Of a stretch of DNA of 64,000 nucleotides, positions 8,848 through 19,818 are shown piece by piece. The position numbers and the translations under genes were made by a program. Positions within the stretch are counted from its first letter, which is position 1. Each line of letters begins with the position of its first letter. This stretch comes from Woeseia sp034521225. GTDB lineage: Bacteria > Pseudomonadota > Gammaproteobacteria > Steroidobacterales > Woeseiaceae. The DNA lies in the NCBI GenBank assembly GCA_034521225.1, contig JAXHMR010000001.1, positions 1 through 64,000 of the forward strand, given 5' to 3'. Below the pieces are notes generated by a model that saw nothing but the letters and a program-made list of their open reading frames with translations, was not told the origin of the DNA and did no database searches.

Positions 8848-10473
8848 TTAGCGCCGCGACAGCACCTTGCCGGTCGGCCATGTCACCGTGTAGGTGTGCT
8901 CGATTCGCCACTCTTCACCGGGTGAGAGTGTCTTGCGCCACAGGATGACACCGGGTTCGTCATCGACATCGGTAACGGTCGGCGTCGTCGCGCTGCGCGG
9001 TACATCAACCGTAATGTCCTCGTTGCGGGAGACCGGATACAGGTCGAGGACCTCGACAACAGTGTCGGATCGGCGCCGGTTAGTGATCTCGAACAAATAG
9101 TCTGTCGTTTCGGTGTTCCTGCGGCTGATCAGGCCCTGCTGGCCGCGTGCGGCACCGCGGTCGACACGATTTACTTCAACGCGCCGGTCGTCCCCCATGG
9201 GTAGCGTGATCTCGGCATTCGGCAACACCGTCGGCATGGTTGTCATTCCGGCATAAGCGCCGTCAACGTAGACGCGGAGCGTACTCCCGAGCAATGGCAC
9301 GTTGCGATCGTAGTCGAATCGTGCAGCGAGGTATGCCTGCTCACTGCGGCGCGGCATGATGCGTGTCACGAGGCCGACATCGAAATCAAACGAGTCAAGA
9401 TCCAGCGCCTGGGCATCATCGGCGTTGTTGGCGACAGAGACGCGGCCCGGCACAGTATAGGTCACGGCATAGTTGCCTATTTGCGCAGGAACACCGCGCG
9501 CGCCGGTTACAGCAACCTCCTCAACACTGTCGGAGTTCGCCATTTGCAATTTGTTCATCGCCGCGCGCTGGGGCGCTTGCGGCATCGGGTCGCGCAGATC
9601 AAGAAACTCACTGGACAGCGTGCCGGGCTCTAATGCTCCGGAAGGATCGCTCGTCGACAGCGACAGTGACACGTCCTGCCAGGCTTCATCGGTGCGCTGG
9701 TAGACCATGGCCTGCTGTATCAGCGTAAGCTCCGCCGTATCGCTGTCGAGCCGTGCTTCGTATTGTGGCATCCAGCGCGCATTGTTCTGGAAGTAGTGCA
9801 GGCGCAATTCCGTCGTCAGGGCACGTGGCGCGCGCAATGACAGTTCAACCACGGACGTCGCCATCGAGCCGCCGCTCAATTCGGCCAGTTCGCGCTGCAG
9901 TACCGACAGGTCGCGTTCCGCTTCGGTGCGTGCTGCTTTCTGGTTCCGGATTTCCGCATAGGCATCCGCTGACGCCGTTTGCAGCAGTGACAACGCCTCG
10001 CGCCAGCTACCGACATCCGCTGTGCCCCGGGCGCCGCCCGCCCAGGCCTCTTTCGCATAGCCCTGCGTCAGGCCATCTAGAAACTTCAGCCGAAGTTCCG
10101 CGCTTTTCACCGCATCGTCTATCGCGCCGATGCGCGATTCGACCTCGCGAATTTCCGCGTTAAGCCGTTCGATATCCGCATTGAAAGCCTCTCGCTGTTG
10201 CTGGCGCGCAAACCGTACCTGGCCAATCGTCACGTCCCCGGACCCTGTTTCGACCCGGATGCGATTCGGATCCAGATTGTTGACGAGACCGGTCAGCCGC
10301 ACTTTCGTCGTGCCGCCCGGGAGCGCAACGGACGCGATACGCGTGATAGCGGCACCGGACGGGTAGACTGTGACCGCATCAATCCTGGACGTGGCATCCA
10401 CGGCAAAAGCGGGCGACGCAACGACGAGAATAGTGAGGCCAAGAAAGGTGTTGCAGGCTTTCGCTGTGCGCAT
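8848..10473 (-). CDS. exported DUF4139/DUF4140 (MuiA-like) protein
   Basis: About 541 aa, convergent with malate synthase. The start at 10473 gives a signal peptide (MRTAKACNTFLGLTILVVAS, Ala-rich cleavage region). After this comes a DUF4140-type strand region (RIDAVTVYPSGAAITR), a coiled coil (about residues 85-200), and the large DUF4139 beta-rich domain to the C-terminus. The family includes the mucoidy-inhibitor-like MuiA; its molecular role is poorly known. An inserted loop near the middle contains EEVAVTGAR, which resembles the N-terminal linker of TonB receptors. Probably periplasmic. Confidence 0.85.
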   Translation of the reverse strand: MRTAKACNTFLGLTILVVASPAFAVDATSRIDAVTVYPSGAAITRIASVALPGGTTKVRLTGLVNNLDPNRIRVETGSGDVTIGQVRFARQQQREAFNADIERLNAEIREVESRIGAIDDAVKSAELRLKFLDGLTQGYAKEAWAGGARGTADVGSWREALSLLQTASADAYAEIRNQKAARTEAERDLSVLQRELAELSGGSMATSVVELSLRAPRALTTELRLHYFQNNARWMPQYEARLDSDTAELTLIQQAMVYQRTDEAWQDVSLSLSTSDPSGALEPGTLSSEFLDLRDPMPQAPQRAAMNKLQMANSDSVEEVAVTGARGVPAQIGNYAVTYTVPGRVSVANNADDAQALDLDSFDFDVGLVTRIMPRRSEQAYLAARFDYDRNVPLLGSTLRVYVDGAYAGMTTMPTVLPNAEITLPMGDDRRVEVNRVDRGAARGQQGLISRRNTETTDYLFEITNRRRSDTVVEVLDLYPVSRNEDITVDVPRSATTPTVTDVDDEPGVILWRKTLSPGEEWRIEHTYTVTWPTGKVLSRR

Positions 10474-10695
10474 GATGGTATGCCTTTTCCGGTTCCGGAT
10501 TTTCCGGGATTTAACGGGGTTGCCTATTGTAAACGGCGAGGCGACCGGAATTGGGTTCACCGAAAATCTTTAGCTGATGAACTGCCCACGCGGGGTGCGC
10601 GGCCCTGTATATCTGCTGCCCGCAGGGGAGTGTGTATCATACCGGTCCCGAGGAGACCCGGAGACGGGTTATTGTCAATCCCCCTGGAGAATGCC

Positions 10696-11851
10696 ATGCG
10701 ATTCCAGAGCAAGCAGATTCATGCCGGCGTCACACCCGACCCAACGACCGGCGCGATACTGACACCGATTTACCAGTCCACGACATTCGTACAGGACTCG
10801 GTCGACAGTTACCTTGCGAAAGGCTATTCGTATTCTCGCAGCGGCAATCCCACCGTGCGCGCGCTCGAGAAAAAGCTTGCGGAACTCGAGGGCGGCGCGG
10901 ACTGCACCTGTTTTACGACCGGCATGTCAGCCGTCCACGGCACGATGCTGGCGTTTCTCAGCGCCGGGGACCACGCGATCATTTCCGATGTCGCTTACGG
11001 CGGCACCTACCGGCTGTGCACCAAGGTTCTCAACCGCTTTGGTATCGAGTTTACGTTCGCTGATACGTCGAAGCCGGATGTTGTCCGCTCCGCGGTGCGC
11101 AAGAACACCCGGCTGTTCCTGACCGAAACACCGGCCAATCCGACGATGAAACTGTCCGATATCGCGGCAATCTCCGAGATTTCCCAAAAGGCCGGGGCGG
11201 TACATGTTGTCGATAACACCTTCCTGACACCCTATTACCAGCGCGCGCTCGATCTCGGCGCCGATCTGTCACTGCACAGCACGACCAAGTATTTCGATGG
11301 CCACAATGCGACAGTTGGCGGTGCGGTAATCGCTAAAACGGCGGCGCTTGACGAAAAACTGCGTTTCATCCAGAACAGTACCGGCTCAATCATGTCGCCG
11401 CAGGTAGCCTGGCTGACGATGCAGGGCTGCAGATGCTCCGTGCGCATGGATCAGCAATCGGCGAACGCGATGGCAATCGCACGCTTTCTGGAGGGCCATG
11501 CCAAGGTCAACCAGGTTGCCTATCCGGGGCTCGAGTCATTTCCGCAGCATGATCTCGCGAAAAAACAGGCAACCGGCTTCGGCGCGATGATGTGGTTCGA
11601 GGTCAAAGGCGGTCTGAAGGCCGGCAAGCAGTTGATGGACTCGATAGAACTATGGACGCTTGCTGAAAACCTCGGTTCGGTCGAATCCCTGATAACGCAT
11701 CCGGTGACGATGACGCATGCGGCAGTCGAGAAAGCGGAGGCGGGATCGCGTCGGCATCATCGACGGCCTGGTGCGCCTGTCGGTAGGTCTCGAAGACGGT
11801 GACGACCTGATTGAGGCACTCGATAACGCACTGGCTGCTATCGACGTCTGA
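10696..11851 (+). CDS. Cys/Met-metabolism PLP enzyme (cystathionine gamma-synthase/lyase family)
   Basis: A PLP-dependent trans-sulfuration enzyme of about 385 residues. Visible motifs are YSRSGNPT near the N-terminus, the cofactor-stacking region GMSAVHG, the PLP phosphate and aspartate part VVDNTF, and the Schiff-base Lys in HSTTKYFDGHN. The ATG at 10696 follows GGAGA. Near 11740 the frame changes by one base; the tail then reads VGIIDGLVRLSVGLEDGDD to the TGA at 11849. Whether it makes cystathionine, splits it or acts on methionine cannot be told from the sequence. Confidence 0.88.
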
Positions 11852-11870
11852 TAGTGTGGCAACAGCCGGA

Positions 11871-13127
11871 TCAGTGTGTCTCCCGCAGGTGCAACTCCTC
11901 GGATTCTTCTTCGTAGACCTGCGATGTCGTATGAGCGGCAAGAACTGATTCATTGTAATCGACGTGCATTTCGGCGGGAGCGCTGTGTCGCCGCGTGACG
12001 CGGAAGCCGATGTAGGCCGCGATCAACAAATGGATGAGGCCGGTGTAAATGAACAGTCCGACAAAGCCAACTCCCGTCATCAGCATCGACGCGAGCAACG
12101 GTCCGGCAATTGCGCCGATTCCAAACAACATCAACAGACCGCTCGATACCATGACGTACTCGCCGGGCTCGGCAAAATCGTTGGCGTTGGCTACAGCGAT
12201 CGAATACTGCGGAAAGGCAAACGCGCCCCATGCCGCGCCGAGCGCGAGTACCGTGACAAAGGACAGCGACTCGGCAAACGCAACGATCAGGAAAGCCGCG
12301 ATACTGCTGCCGAGCGTGCATCCGATCAGAACGCCCCGCCGTCCGATTCGGTCCGACAGGTGGCCAACCGGCCACTGACACAATGCGCCGCCCAGCACCG
12401 CGGCGCTCATGAACCACGCAGCCAGTGACAGGTTGCCGGTAACGCCGACCGTAAAGTACGGTCCCAATGCCCAGAACGCGCCATTTGCGAGCCCGGTGCC
12501 GAGACTGGCAATTGTTCCGGCGGGTGAAATATAGAACAGCCGGCGCAGGTCGACGTCGACGCGATGTGGCTGTTCCGGCAACGGTGCCGTGGTCAGCGTA
12601 ACCGGCACCACGGCAACCGATACCAGCACCGCCGCTACGGCGAACAGGTACAGGCTGCCCGGGTCCTCTATCAATAACAGCATCTGCCCGATCGCGAGTA
12701 CCGACATTGAAATCACGACGTACGCGGAAAACACCGTACTGCGATTCTCATTGGTCGAAAGCTCATTCAGCCAGCTTTCGATGACCACGTACAGGACGGC
12801 GAAACAAAAACCGGTCAGGAACCTGAACCCGCTCCATACCATCGGTTCGACGATCATGCCGTGCAGCAACGGGACGGCGGACGCAAGCGCCGCCATCGCG
12901 GCAAACACCCGGACATGCCCGACACGCGAAACCAGTTCTCCGCCCTTCAGGCAGCCGAGCGTAAAACCGAGATAATAAGTTCCGCCGATGAAGCCCATCG
13001 ACAATGCCGAAAAATTCTCGAGCGACGCGCGCACGGGAACCAGCGTGCCCTGCAAGCCCTGGCCGGTCAGTAACAGGGCTACACCGAACAGCAGCGCGGT
13101 AACTGGTATCAGCGCATTTTTCACGTT
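11871..13127 (-). CDS. MFS transporter (YcaD-like)
   Basis: A 12-helix major-facilitator protein of about 418 aa. The loop 2-3 motif G..SDR.GRR appears between the two halves as GHLSDRIGRRGVLIG. I place the start at GTG 13127 (VKNALIPVTALLFG) because this GTG overlaps a TGA that would end the preceding heme A synthase frame (GTGA). A longer ATG-started reading from 13283 would need about 150 bp of overlap. Substrate unknown. The C-terminal tail is acidic (YEEESEELH) and cytoplasmic. Confidence 0.82.
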   Translation of the reverse strand, partial: NVKNALIPVTALLFGVALLLTGQGLQGTLVPVRASLENFSALSMGFIGGTYYLGFTLGCLKGGELVSRVGHVRVFAAMAALASAVPLLHGMIVEPMVWSGFRFLTGFCFAVLYVVIESWLNELSTNENRSTVFSAYVVISMSVLAIGQMLLLIEDPGSLYLFAVAAVLVSVAVVPVTLTTAPLPEQPHRVDVDLRRLFYISPAGTIASLGTGLANGAFWALGPYFTVGVTGNLSLAAWFMSAAVLGGALCQWPVGHLSDRIGRRGVLIGCTLGSSIAAFLIVAFAESLSFVTVLALGAAWGAFAFPQYSIAVANANDFAEPGEYVMVSSGLLMLFGIGAIAGPLLASMLMTGVGFVGLFIYTGLIHLLIAAYIGFRVTRRHSAPAEMHVDYNESVLAAHTTSQVYEEESEELHLRETH

Positions 13128-14235
13128 TGGTGTTCCGGCATGGGAGTAATCGATGTATGAACGGGCGTCGTGTGGCAATGCCCGTGGCGTTCGCGTAGCG
13201 TCGAATGTCAGACGCGCCGGAGCCCGTGGCAAAGATAAGAGTCGTAAAGAGCAGCATCGCGACGGCCTGGTGTGCGGCGCCAAGCATAATTGGCACCATC
13301 ATCAGCAATGTCGCAATACCCAGCACAACCTGCAATGCGGCAGTGTGCAACAGTGCATTCGCCGCCCGGCCCAGGCGTCGCGGGAGGTCTGCACGTCGCA
13401 TGTGCCACCACCAGCCGACAATGACCGCGAAGGTCGTCAGCGCCAGCACGCGATGATCAAACTGCACCGTCGCGATGTTATCGAAGAAGTTGCGCCACAG
13501 CGGCGCCAAAGAGAAAAGTCCGGGCGGGATCCAGTACTCACCCATCATCGGGAAGGTATTGTACAGCTTCCCGGCCTTGAGCCCGGCAACCAGGCCGCCG
13601 GCCGCAATCGTCAGTGAAATCAAAGCAGTCACGGCTACCGTCTTGCCGAATGCGGCATGGCGCTTGCCGCCTTTGGACGGATACAAAAGCGACAGCGCGA
13701 CCCAGAACATGAAACCGTAGATCAGGAACGCCGCACCGAGGTGTGCCGTCAGCCGGTACTGGCTGACCGCCGGGTTGTCGACCAGGCCGCTCTTGACCAT
13801 GTACCAGCCCAGCACACCCTGCAGGCCGCCGAGAACGAACATCAACGCGTACTTAGGCCACTCGCGCCGCAGGATATCCCCGCGCCAGACGAAATACAGA
13901 AATGGCACGAAGAAGACGATACCGATCAGGCGACCAAGCATGCGATGCAGGTATTCGAGCCAGAAGATGCCCTTGAAGTCGTCGACGTTCATGTGCGCAT
14001 TGACTTTCTGGTACTGAGGTGTTGCCCGGTACTGGTCGAACGCCTGTTGCCAGTCATCGGCCGACAGCGGCGGCAGCAGGCCGGTAACCGGCCGCCAGTC
14101 CACCATTGAGAGGCCCGACCCGGTCAGGCGCGTCACACCACCCAGCACGACCATTGCAAAAACGAGCGCACAGCAAAGCAGTAGCCATCGGGCAACGCGG
14201 CGATTACGGTCGGGCAGGGGATGCGCTTCGGTCAT
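13124..14235 (-). CDS. ctaA: heme A synthase (CtaA/COX15), C-terminal frame shift
   Basis: Oxidises heme O to heme A for cytochrome c oxidase in the inner membrane. Starts MTEAHPLPDRN at 14235. The eight-helix COX15 fold is visible: GGVTRLTGSGLSMVDWRPV at helix 1, FWLEYLHRMLGR with heme-ligand His, LTAHLGAAF, QFDHRVLAL and GAAHQAVAM. The frame runs on without a stop into the next gene, while another frame stops with TGA at 13126-13124, overlapping the GTG of the transporter. A one-base shift between about 13205 and 13130 is therefore likely. Length about 370 aa. Confidence 0.88.
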
Positions 14236-14389
14236 GGTGTGCGATTCGGTTATAGTGGCGCGCCAGACGCGGGCAATGGTATCAGGCTTGTCCGGATGCC
14301 GGTATGGTCGGCGATGCTGATTGCCGCTCTGAAATCCTGGTACATCGGTGTGCACTGGAAACATCCGCCTGAACGCGAAAAGGAATGCC

Positions 14390-15557
14390 ATGCGGCTTGA
14401 GAATTGTTACAAGACGTCTGATTTTCGCCAGCTCGCGAAAAGACGCCTGCCGTCCCCGATTTTTCATTACATCGATGGCGGCTCGGATGATGAAGTGACG
14501 ATGGGCCGCAATACGGCGGCCTTCGATGCGGTGGACCTGGTACCCAACGTCCTGGCCGGGGTGGAGAGCGTCGACCTGACAACGAATGTGCTGGGCAAGC
14601 AGCTCAGGATGCCGCTGTTCATGTCGCCAACGGCCATGCAGCGGCTGTTCCATCACGACGGGGAACTGGCGCTTGCAGAGGCCGCGGCAAAGCTGGGGAC
14701 GATGTTCGGCGTCTCGACCATCGGCACCCGCAGCATCGAGGAACTCGGCGAATACAGCGATGCGCCCAAACTGTTCCAGATCTATGTGCACAACGATCCC
14801 GGCCTGACCGATGACCTGATCGAACGTTGCAAGGCAGCGCGTTTCGATGCGCTCGCGCTCACGGTCGACACGATCGTGGCCGGCAACCGTGAGCGCGATT
14901 TCGCGACCGGCATGACGACGCCGCCGAAGCTGACCATTCGCAGCATGCTGAGTTTTCTGGCGCACCTGCGACTGGTTGTCGAACTACCTGTTCCGGCCGA
15001 AGTTCGACCTGCCCAATATTTCGAAGTACATCGACGTGGGGTCGAAGGTGCAATCATCCGTGATGGACTATATCGATCAGCAACTGAAGCGCTCCATCAG
15101 CTGGGATGATGCCGCGCGCATGATCGAAGCCTGGGGCGGACCGTTTGCGATCAAGGGTGTCATGTCCGTGGGCGATGCGCGTCGCGCGGTCGACGTTGGT
15201 GCCAGCGCAATCATGGTTTCCAATCACGGCGGGCGGCAGCTGGACGGTTCGCGAGCGCCGTTTGACCAGTTGCCGGCAATAGTCGATGCAGTCGGCGGCG
15301 ACATCGAGATCATAGTCGACGGCGGTGTACGGCGCGGCTCACACGTGCTCAAGGCGCTGGCAATGGGTGCCACGGCGTGCTCGGGTGGCCGGCTCTACTT
15401 GTATGCACTGGCCGCTGCAGGTGCCGCCGGCGTAGAGCGGGCAATGACGCTGTTGCGGAATGAAATCGAGCGCGACATGCTGCTGATGGGTTGCCGCCGG
15501 ATTGCCGATCTCGGAAACGTTCCATGGTGGCGGCACGGCCCTGACACATTACACTGA
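14390..15557 (+). CDS. lldD: FMN-dependent L-lactate/alpha-hydroxy-acid dehydrogenase, frame shift
   Basis: A TIM-barrel flavoenzyme oxidising L-lactate or a similar hydroxy acid and passing electrons to the respiratory chain. Family motifs: FHYIDGGSDDEVT, the flavin-site MSPTAMQRL, LTVDTIVAGNRERD, the barrel Lys in FAIKGVMS, the catalytic His/Arg in SNHGGRQLDG and DGGVRRGSHVLKAL. The start follows AGGA by five bases. A one-base shift near 14970 joins two frames (WLSNYLFRPKFD follows). The stop TGA overlaps the next ATG. The specific substrate is inferred from the family only. Confidence 0.9.
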
Positions 15558-16682
15558 TGACCGGCAAGGGGAACCAAGTGATTCGCGTTACTGACGGACT
15601 GTGGTGGGCCGGAATTGCAGTGGCAGTCGCCGTATCCATAGCGGCGGGATTCTCGGCGACCTGGGTCGGCGAGTCCGTACTGGGTTTTTCATCCAGCCCG
15701 GTCAGCGACATCATGATGGCGATTGTCATCGGCATGATCATCGCCAACGTCGTATCTTTTCCGGAACAATTGCCGGGACGGCCTGCGATTTTGCGCGAGC
15801 ACGATCCTGCGTATCGGCATCATGCTGCTCGGCATACGGCTGAGCCTGCTCGGCGCGGGCCGCTTTACGCTGGTGGCGCTGCCGTTTGTCATTGCGGCCA
15901 TTGCGATCGGGTTGATAACCGTGGCCGCCCTCGGCCGTAGACTCGGCCTGTCGCGCCAGCTCAGCGGACTGATCGCTATCGGTACGAGTATCTGCGGCTG
16001 TACCGCCATTGTCGCGACGGCACCGCTCATCCGCGCGAAGGAGGCAGAGGTCAGTTATGCGATTGCCTGCATTACGCTATTCGGGCTCGTCGCGATGTTC
16101 TGCTACCCGTTTATCGCTTACTGGCTGTTTCCCGACCAGCCGGCTCTGGCGGGGCTGCTGCTCGGCACCTCGATCCACGAAACCGCACAGGTGGCCGGCG
16201 CAGGGCTGATGTACGAGGCGCAATACAATGCGCCACTGGCGCTGGATATTGCGACGGTCACCAAGCTGGTGCGCAACCTGTGCATGATTGCGGTCATTCC
16301 GCTGGTCGGCATGATGTATGCCGCGGAAGGCACTGTACCTGCAACCGGCCGCATTCGCTGGTTGTCGATGGTGCCATGGTTCATTGTCGGGTTTGCCGGA
16401 ATGTCCGCGTTGCGGACCGTGGGCGATCTAGGTGACCGCCCGTTCGCCGTGCTCGATCCCGCCACATGGGCGGCGATGGTCGCGTTCATACGCAGCGCCG
16501 CCGAGCATTTGCTGCTGGTGGCGATGGCCGCGATCGGGCTGACAACGATGTTTGCCGGTCTGCGCCAGATCGGCCTGCGGCCTTTCCTGCTGGGTCTGTT
16601 CGCGGCGGCGCTGGTCGGCGCTGTAAGCCTGACGTTGATCGTATTGTTTGCCGCCAAGTTGTTGACCGCCATCGGTTTGTAG
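15557..16682 (+). CDS. YeiH/UPF0324-family membrane protein (putative sulfate exporter), frame shift
   Basis: A polytopic inner-membrane protein of about 375 aa with ten or more hydrophobic helices. Features of the family are GIMLLGIRLSLL, IGTSICGCTAIVATAPLI, GTSIHETAQVAGAG and TKLVRNLCMIAVIPL. The family is called putative sulfate exporter, without direct proof for most members. The ATG overlaps the TGA of lldD (ATGA), so the two genes are probably co-transcribed and may share a substrate. One frame change near 15795 joins the first 80 residues to the rest. Confidence 0.85.
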
Positions 16683-16761
16683 CCGCTGCCGCTGCGCTGC
16701 TGCAACCGGATCGATACAATACGTCCATCGTCCCGCGGGAACTGCCGAGACGGAGAATTTC

Positions 16762-17845
16762 ATGGCAACAACCGACAATCCGATGGGTACTGACGGCTTC
16801 GAGTTTGTCGAATACGCAGCACCTGATCCCGAACTACTGCGAGCGCTGTTCGAGCGCATGGGCCTGCCGGCCGTTGCGAGGCACCGGTCCAAGGATGTCA
16901 CCCTGCACAAACAGCGTGACATCAATTTCGTTATTAATGCCGAACCGGAAAGCTTTGCACAGGGGTTCGCGCGTGAGCACGGACCCTGCGCCTGCGCCAT
17001 GGCGTTTCGCGTTACCGACGCGCACAAGGCGCTCGAGCGCGCGGTGGAACTGGGCGCGACAGCGGTACCCGGCGAATCCGGGGCCGATGGAGCTGAACAT
17101 ACCGGCGATAGAGGGAATCGGCGGCAGTCGTCTCTACCTTGTCGATCGTTACGGCGACAGCTCAATCTACGACGTCGATTTCCGGTTCGAGCCCGGCTGG
17201 CGCGAACGCATGAGCGGTTGCGATACCGGGCTGACCTATATCGATCACCTGACGCACAACGTGCACCGCGGGCAAATGGCAGTCTGGGCGGATTTCTACG
17301 AGCGCCTGTTCAATTTCCGTGAGATCCGTTACTTCGATATCGCAGGTCAGCACACCGGCCTTTTTTCGAAAGCGATGACGAGTCCCTGTGGAAAGATTCG
17401 CATACCGCTGAACGAGAGCCAGGATGACCAGAGCCAGATCGAGGAATACCTGCGCGAGTATCGCGGCGAGGGTATCCAGCATATCGCGCTTGGTACGAAT
17501 GACATTTATTCGACCGTTGATCGCCTCGCCGCAAACGATGTCGAATTGCAGGATACGAATGAGGCCTATTACGAGCTGGTCGACGAGCGCGTGCCCGGTC
17601 ATGGTGAGCCGCTCGACGAGCTCAAAAAGCGCCGCATACTGGTCGACGGTGCCCCGCAGCAGGACCAGGGTCTGTTGCTGCAGATATTCACGCGCAATGT
17701 TATAGGCCCGATCTTTTTCGAAATCATCCAGCGTAAGGGAAACGAGGGTTTCGGGGAGGGCAATTTCAAGGCGTTGTTCGAGTCACTGGAGCTCGACCAG
17801 ATACGGCGCGGCGTCGTGAAGGACACGGGCAAACGCGCTCGCTAG
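16762..17845 (+). CDS. hppD: 4-hydroxyphenylpyruvate dioxygenase, frame shift
   Basis: Fe(II) enzyme turning 4-hydroxyphenylpyruvate into homogentisate in tyrosine breakdown. About 361 aa with two VOC domains. The iron ligands are visible in the C-terminal domain: His in YIDHLTHNV, His in IQHIALGTND and Glu in PIFFEIIQRKG. The C-terminal tail NFKALFESLELDQIRRG is characteristic. The start follows GACGGAG. A one-base shift near 17080 separates the N-terminal domain from PMELNIPAIEG. A pterin dehydratase, which supports phenylalanine hydroxylase, lies at 45.3 kb. Confidence 0.92.
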
Positions 17846-17988
17846 CAGATTTCCGGCCCAAAGCGCCGGGGAAGCTGTAAAAATACCGTCTCTGCGACCA
17901 ATTACGGGTATCATCCGGGACACTGTGTTGGCAAACTGGCACGGTGGTTTTGCCGGCGCTGGCCGGTCTTTAATGTAATGAGGTTGTT

Positions 17989-18201
17989 ATGGCAGGCGAA
18001 AGAGTGACCGGAACCGTCAAATGGTTCAACGATGACAAGGGCTTTGGTTTCATTGAACGTGAGGGCGGTCCGGACGTATTTGTGCATCACACGGCAATTA
18101 CGATGGAAGGCTTCAAGTCGCTCAAGGAAGGCCAGAAGGTTTCCATGGAAGTGACCCAGGGCCAGAAAGGCCCACAGGCGGAAAACGTTATGGCCGAGTA
18201 G
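17989..18201 (+). CDS. cold-shock domain protein (CspA family)
   Basis: A 70-aa single OB-fold nucleic-acid-binding protein. Both RNA-binding motifs are present: KGFGFI (RNP1) and VFVHHT (RNP2), after the typical start GTVKWFNDDKGFG. The usual length is 65-75 aa. It melts RNA secondary structure in the cytoplasm. About 140 bp precede it, room for its own promoter and the 5' leader typical of such genes. It sits 40 bp before a small unknown gene on the same strand. Confidence 0.95.
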   Translation: MAGERVTGTVKWFNDDKGFGFIEREGGPDVFVHHTAITMEGFKSLKEGQKVSMEVTQGQKGPQAENVMAE

Positions 18202-18241
18202 TGCCAGTGCGGCGCCGCAACGGCGCTTCGGGCCGGTTAGT

Positions 18242-18625
18242 GTGAAACTGCGCATACTTGACAATTCAGTCCGCTTGCGACTCAGCCGTGGTGAGGTCGC
18301 GCAGATGCAGGCCGAGGGCCGCGTGCGTGCGTCGGTGTCCTTTGCCGGCGGCGCCGGGCTTGACTATGTCTGCATAGCGAGCGAGACGGCGAGCGAACCG
18401 GCGGCTACCTTCGACGGCACGACGCTCGCCGTGCAGTTGCCGGCTGAAGCGGTCGCCCGCTGGGCTGCTTCCGAACAGGTTTCCATCAGCGGCGAGCAAC
18501 AGCTCGGTGGCGACGACCGCCTGACGTTGCTCGTCGAGAAGGACTTTGCCTGCCTCGCACCGCGCGAGGGAGAGGACCAGTCGGACATGTTCGCGCATCC
18601 CGCAGAGGGTGATGGCCGCTGTTGA
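18242..18625 (+). CDS. conserved hypothetical protein (127 aa)
   Basis: A GTG-started ORF 40 bp after the cold-shock gene. It opens MKLRILDNSVRLRLSRGEV and continues with mostly beta-strand-like sequence, ending in an acidic stretch REGEDQSDMFAHP. The opening resembles a small conserved family of unknown function (DUF7009-like, from memory). There is no signal peptide or membrane helix. Nothing in the sequence gives a role. Composition and codon use fit its neighbours, so I consider it a real gene. Confidence 0.65.
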   Translation: MKLRILDNSVRLRLSRGEVAQMQAEGRVRASVSFAGGAGLDYVCIASETASEPAATFDGTTLAVQLPAEAVARWAASEQVSISGEQQLGGDDRLTLLVEKDFACLAPREGEDQSDMFAHPAEGDGRC

Positions 18626-18744
18626 ACCACCGGTCATTCCCCGGGCGGCTGCGGTGACCTTGCTGAGTACGGGTGCTAGAATCCGCGCCCCACAAGTCCT
18701 GCTACCGGTCTTCCGAACCGCCCCCATCCGCCACGAGGAGCACC

Positions 18745-19818
18745 ATGGCTGCTTTCAGCAACCCCGCGTTTGATGAACATGAACGCATCATCTTCTGTCG
18801 CGACACAACTACCGGTCTGAAAGCGATTATTGCCATACATTCGACCGCGCTCGGGCCCGCGGCCGGTGGCTGTCGCCTGTGGGGTTACGAGTCTGACGAT
18901 GCCGCCCTGTATGACGTACTGCGGCTGTCGCGCGGCATGAGTTACAAGAATGCAATGGCCGGGTTGCGCTTCGGCGGCGGCAAGGCTGTCATCATCAAGA
19001 CGCCGGATTTTTTGCCTGGTGACACGCTGTTCGAGAAGTTCGGTGAATTCGTCGAAAAGCTGAACGGCGATTACGTGACGGCAGAGGACGTCGGCATGAG
19101 CGTTGCCGTTATGGAGACGATAGCGCGCACGACCCGATTCGTATCCGGACGCACGAAACGGGAAGGGTACGTGGGCGGCGATCCGTCACCGAAAACGGCA
19201 TTCGGCATATTCAAGGGCATCGAAGCGGCCGTCCAGTTCCGGTTACAACGCGACTCCGTCGACGGACTGACGATTGCGATCCAGGGCGTCGGCAATGTCG
19301 GCTATTACCTGTCCGGCTATTTGTCCGATGCCGGCGCGAAACTCGTCGTCGCCGATATCGATTCGGCGCGCGTCGAGCGGGTCTGCACTGAATTTGGTGC
19401 GACGGCGGCCGGTCTTGATGACATCCTGTCGCAGGACGCCGATGTCGTGGCGCCATGTGCGCTCGGCGCTATATTGAATGAACGCAGTATTCCGGCGTTG
19501 CGCGCGCCGATCGTTGCCGGTGGTGCGAATAATCAGCTCGAGACAGACGAGGATGGCCGGCGGCTGAGTGAGGCTGGCATCCTGTATGCGCCGGACTACG
19601 TCATCAACGGCGGCGGCATCATCAACGTCGCCAGCGAATACTACGGCGACGTTGATGAAGATGAAGTCATGAACCGCGTCTCGGCCATCGGCCCCCGGCT
19701 GACCGGCATATTCAGGGAAGCCGCCGAATCCGGCCGGCCGACGAATGAAATTGCTGATTCCCAGGCGCGACGCATCATTGCGGGTGCGACTGGAGCCGCG
19801 CAGGCGAACACCGTCTGA
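18745..19818 (+). CDS. leucine/phenylalanine/valine dehydrogenase (Glu/Leu/Phe/Val family)
   Basis: NAD-dependent oxidative deaminase of branched-chain amino acids, 357 aa. The substrate-domain signature GPAAGGCRLWGYES and the catalytic-Lys region AGLRFGGGKAVII are present, followed by the Asp region DVGMS. The Rossmann loop is IQGVGNVGYYLS. The C-terminal helix is FREAAESGRPTNEIA. The short length and lack of hexameric GDH features point to leucine dehydrogenase. The start at 18745 follows CGAGGAG. It meets the next gene tail to tail with a 44 bp overlap. Confidence 0.88.
   Translation: MAAFSNPAFDEHERIIFCRDTTTGLKAIIAIHSTALGPAAGGCRLWGYESDDAALYDVLRLSRGMSYKNAMAGLRFGGGKAVIIKTPDFLPGDTLFEKFGEFVEKLNGDYVTAEDVGMSVAVMETIARTTRFVSGRTKREGYVGGDPSPKTAFGIFKGIEAAVQFRLQRDSVDGLTIAIQGVGNVGYYLSGYLSDAGAKLVVADIDSARVERVCTEFGATAAGLDDILSQDADVVAPCALGAILNERSIPALRAPIVAGGANNQLETDEDGRRLSEAGILYAPDYVINGGGIINVASEYYGDVDEDEVMNRVSAIGPRLTGIFREAAESGRPTNEIADSQARRIIAGATGAAQANTV

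Noticed and set aside
16466..16761. N-terminal extension of HPPD overlapping the YeiH gene
   Set aside because: Arises from the frame change inside hppD. The true start MATTDNPMG at 16762 has its own GACGGAG site and is followed by the first VOC domain.
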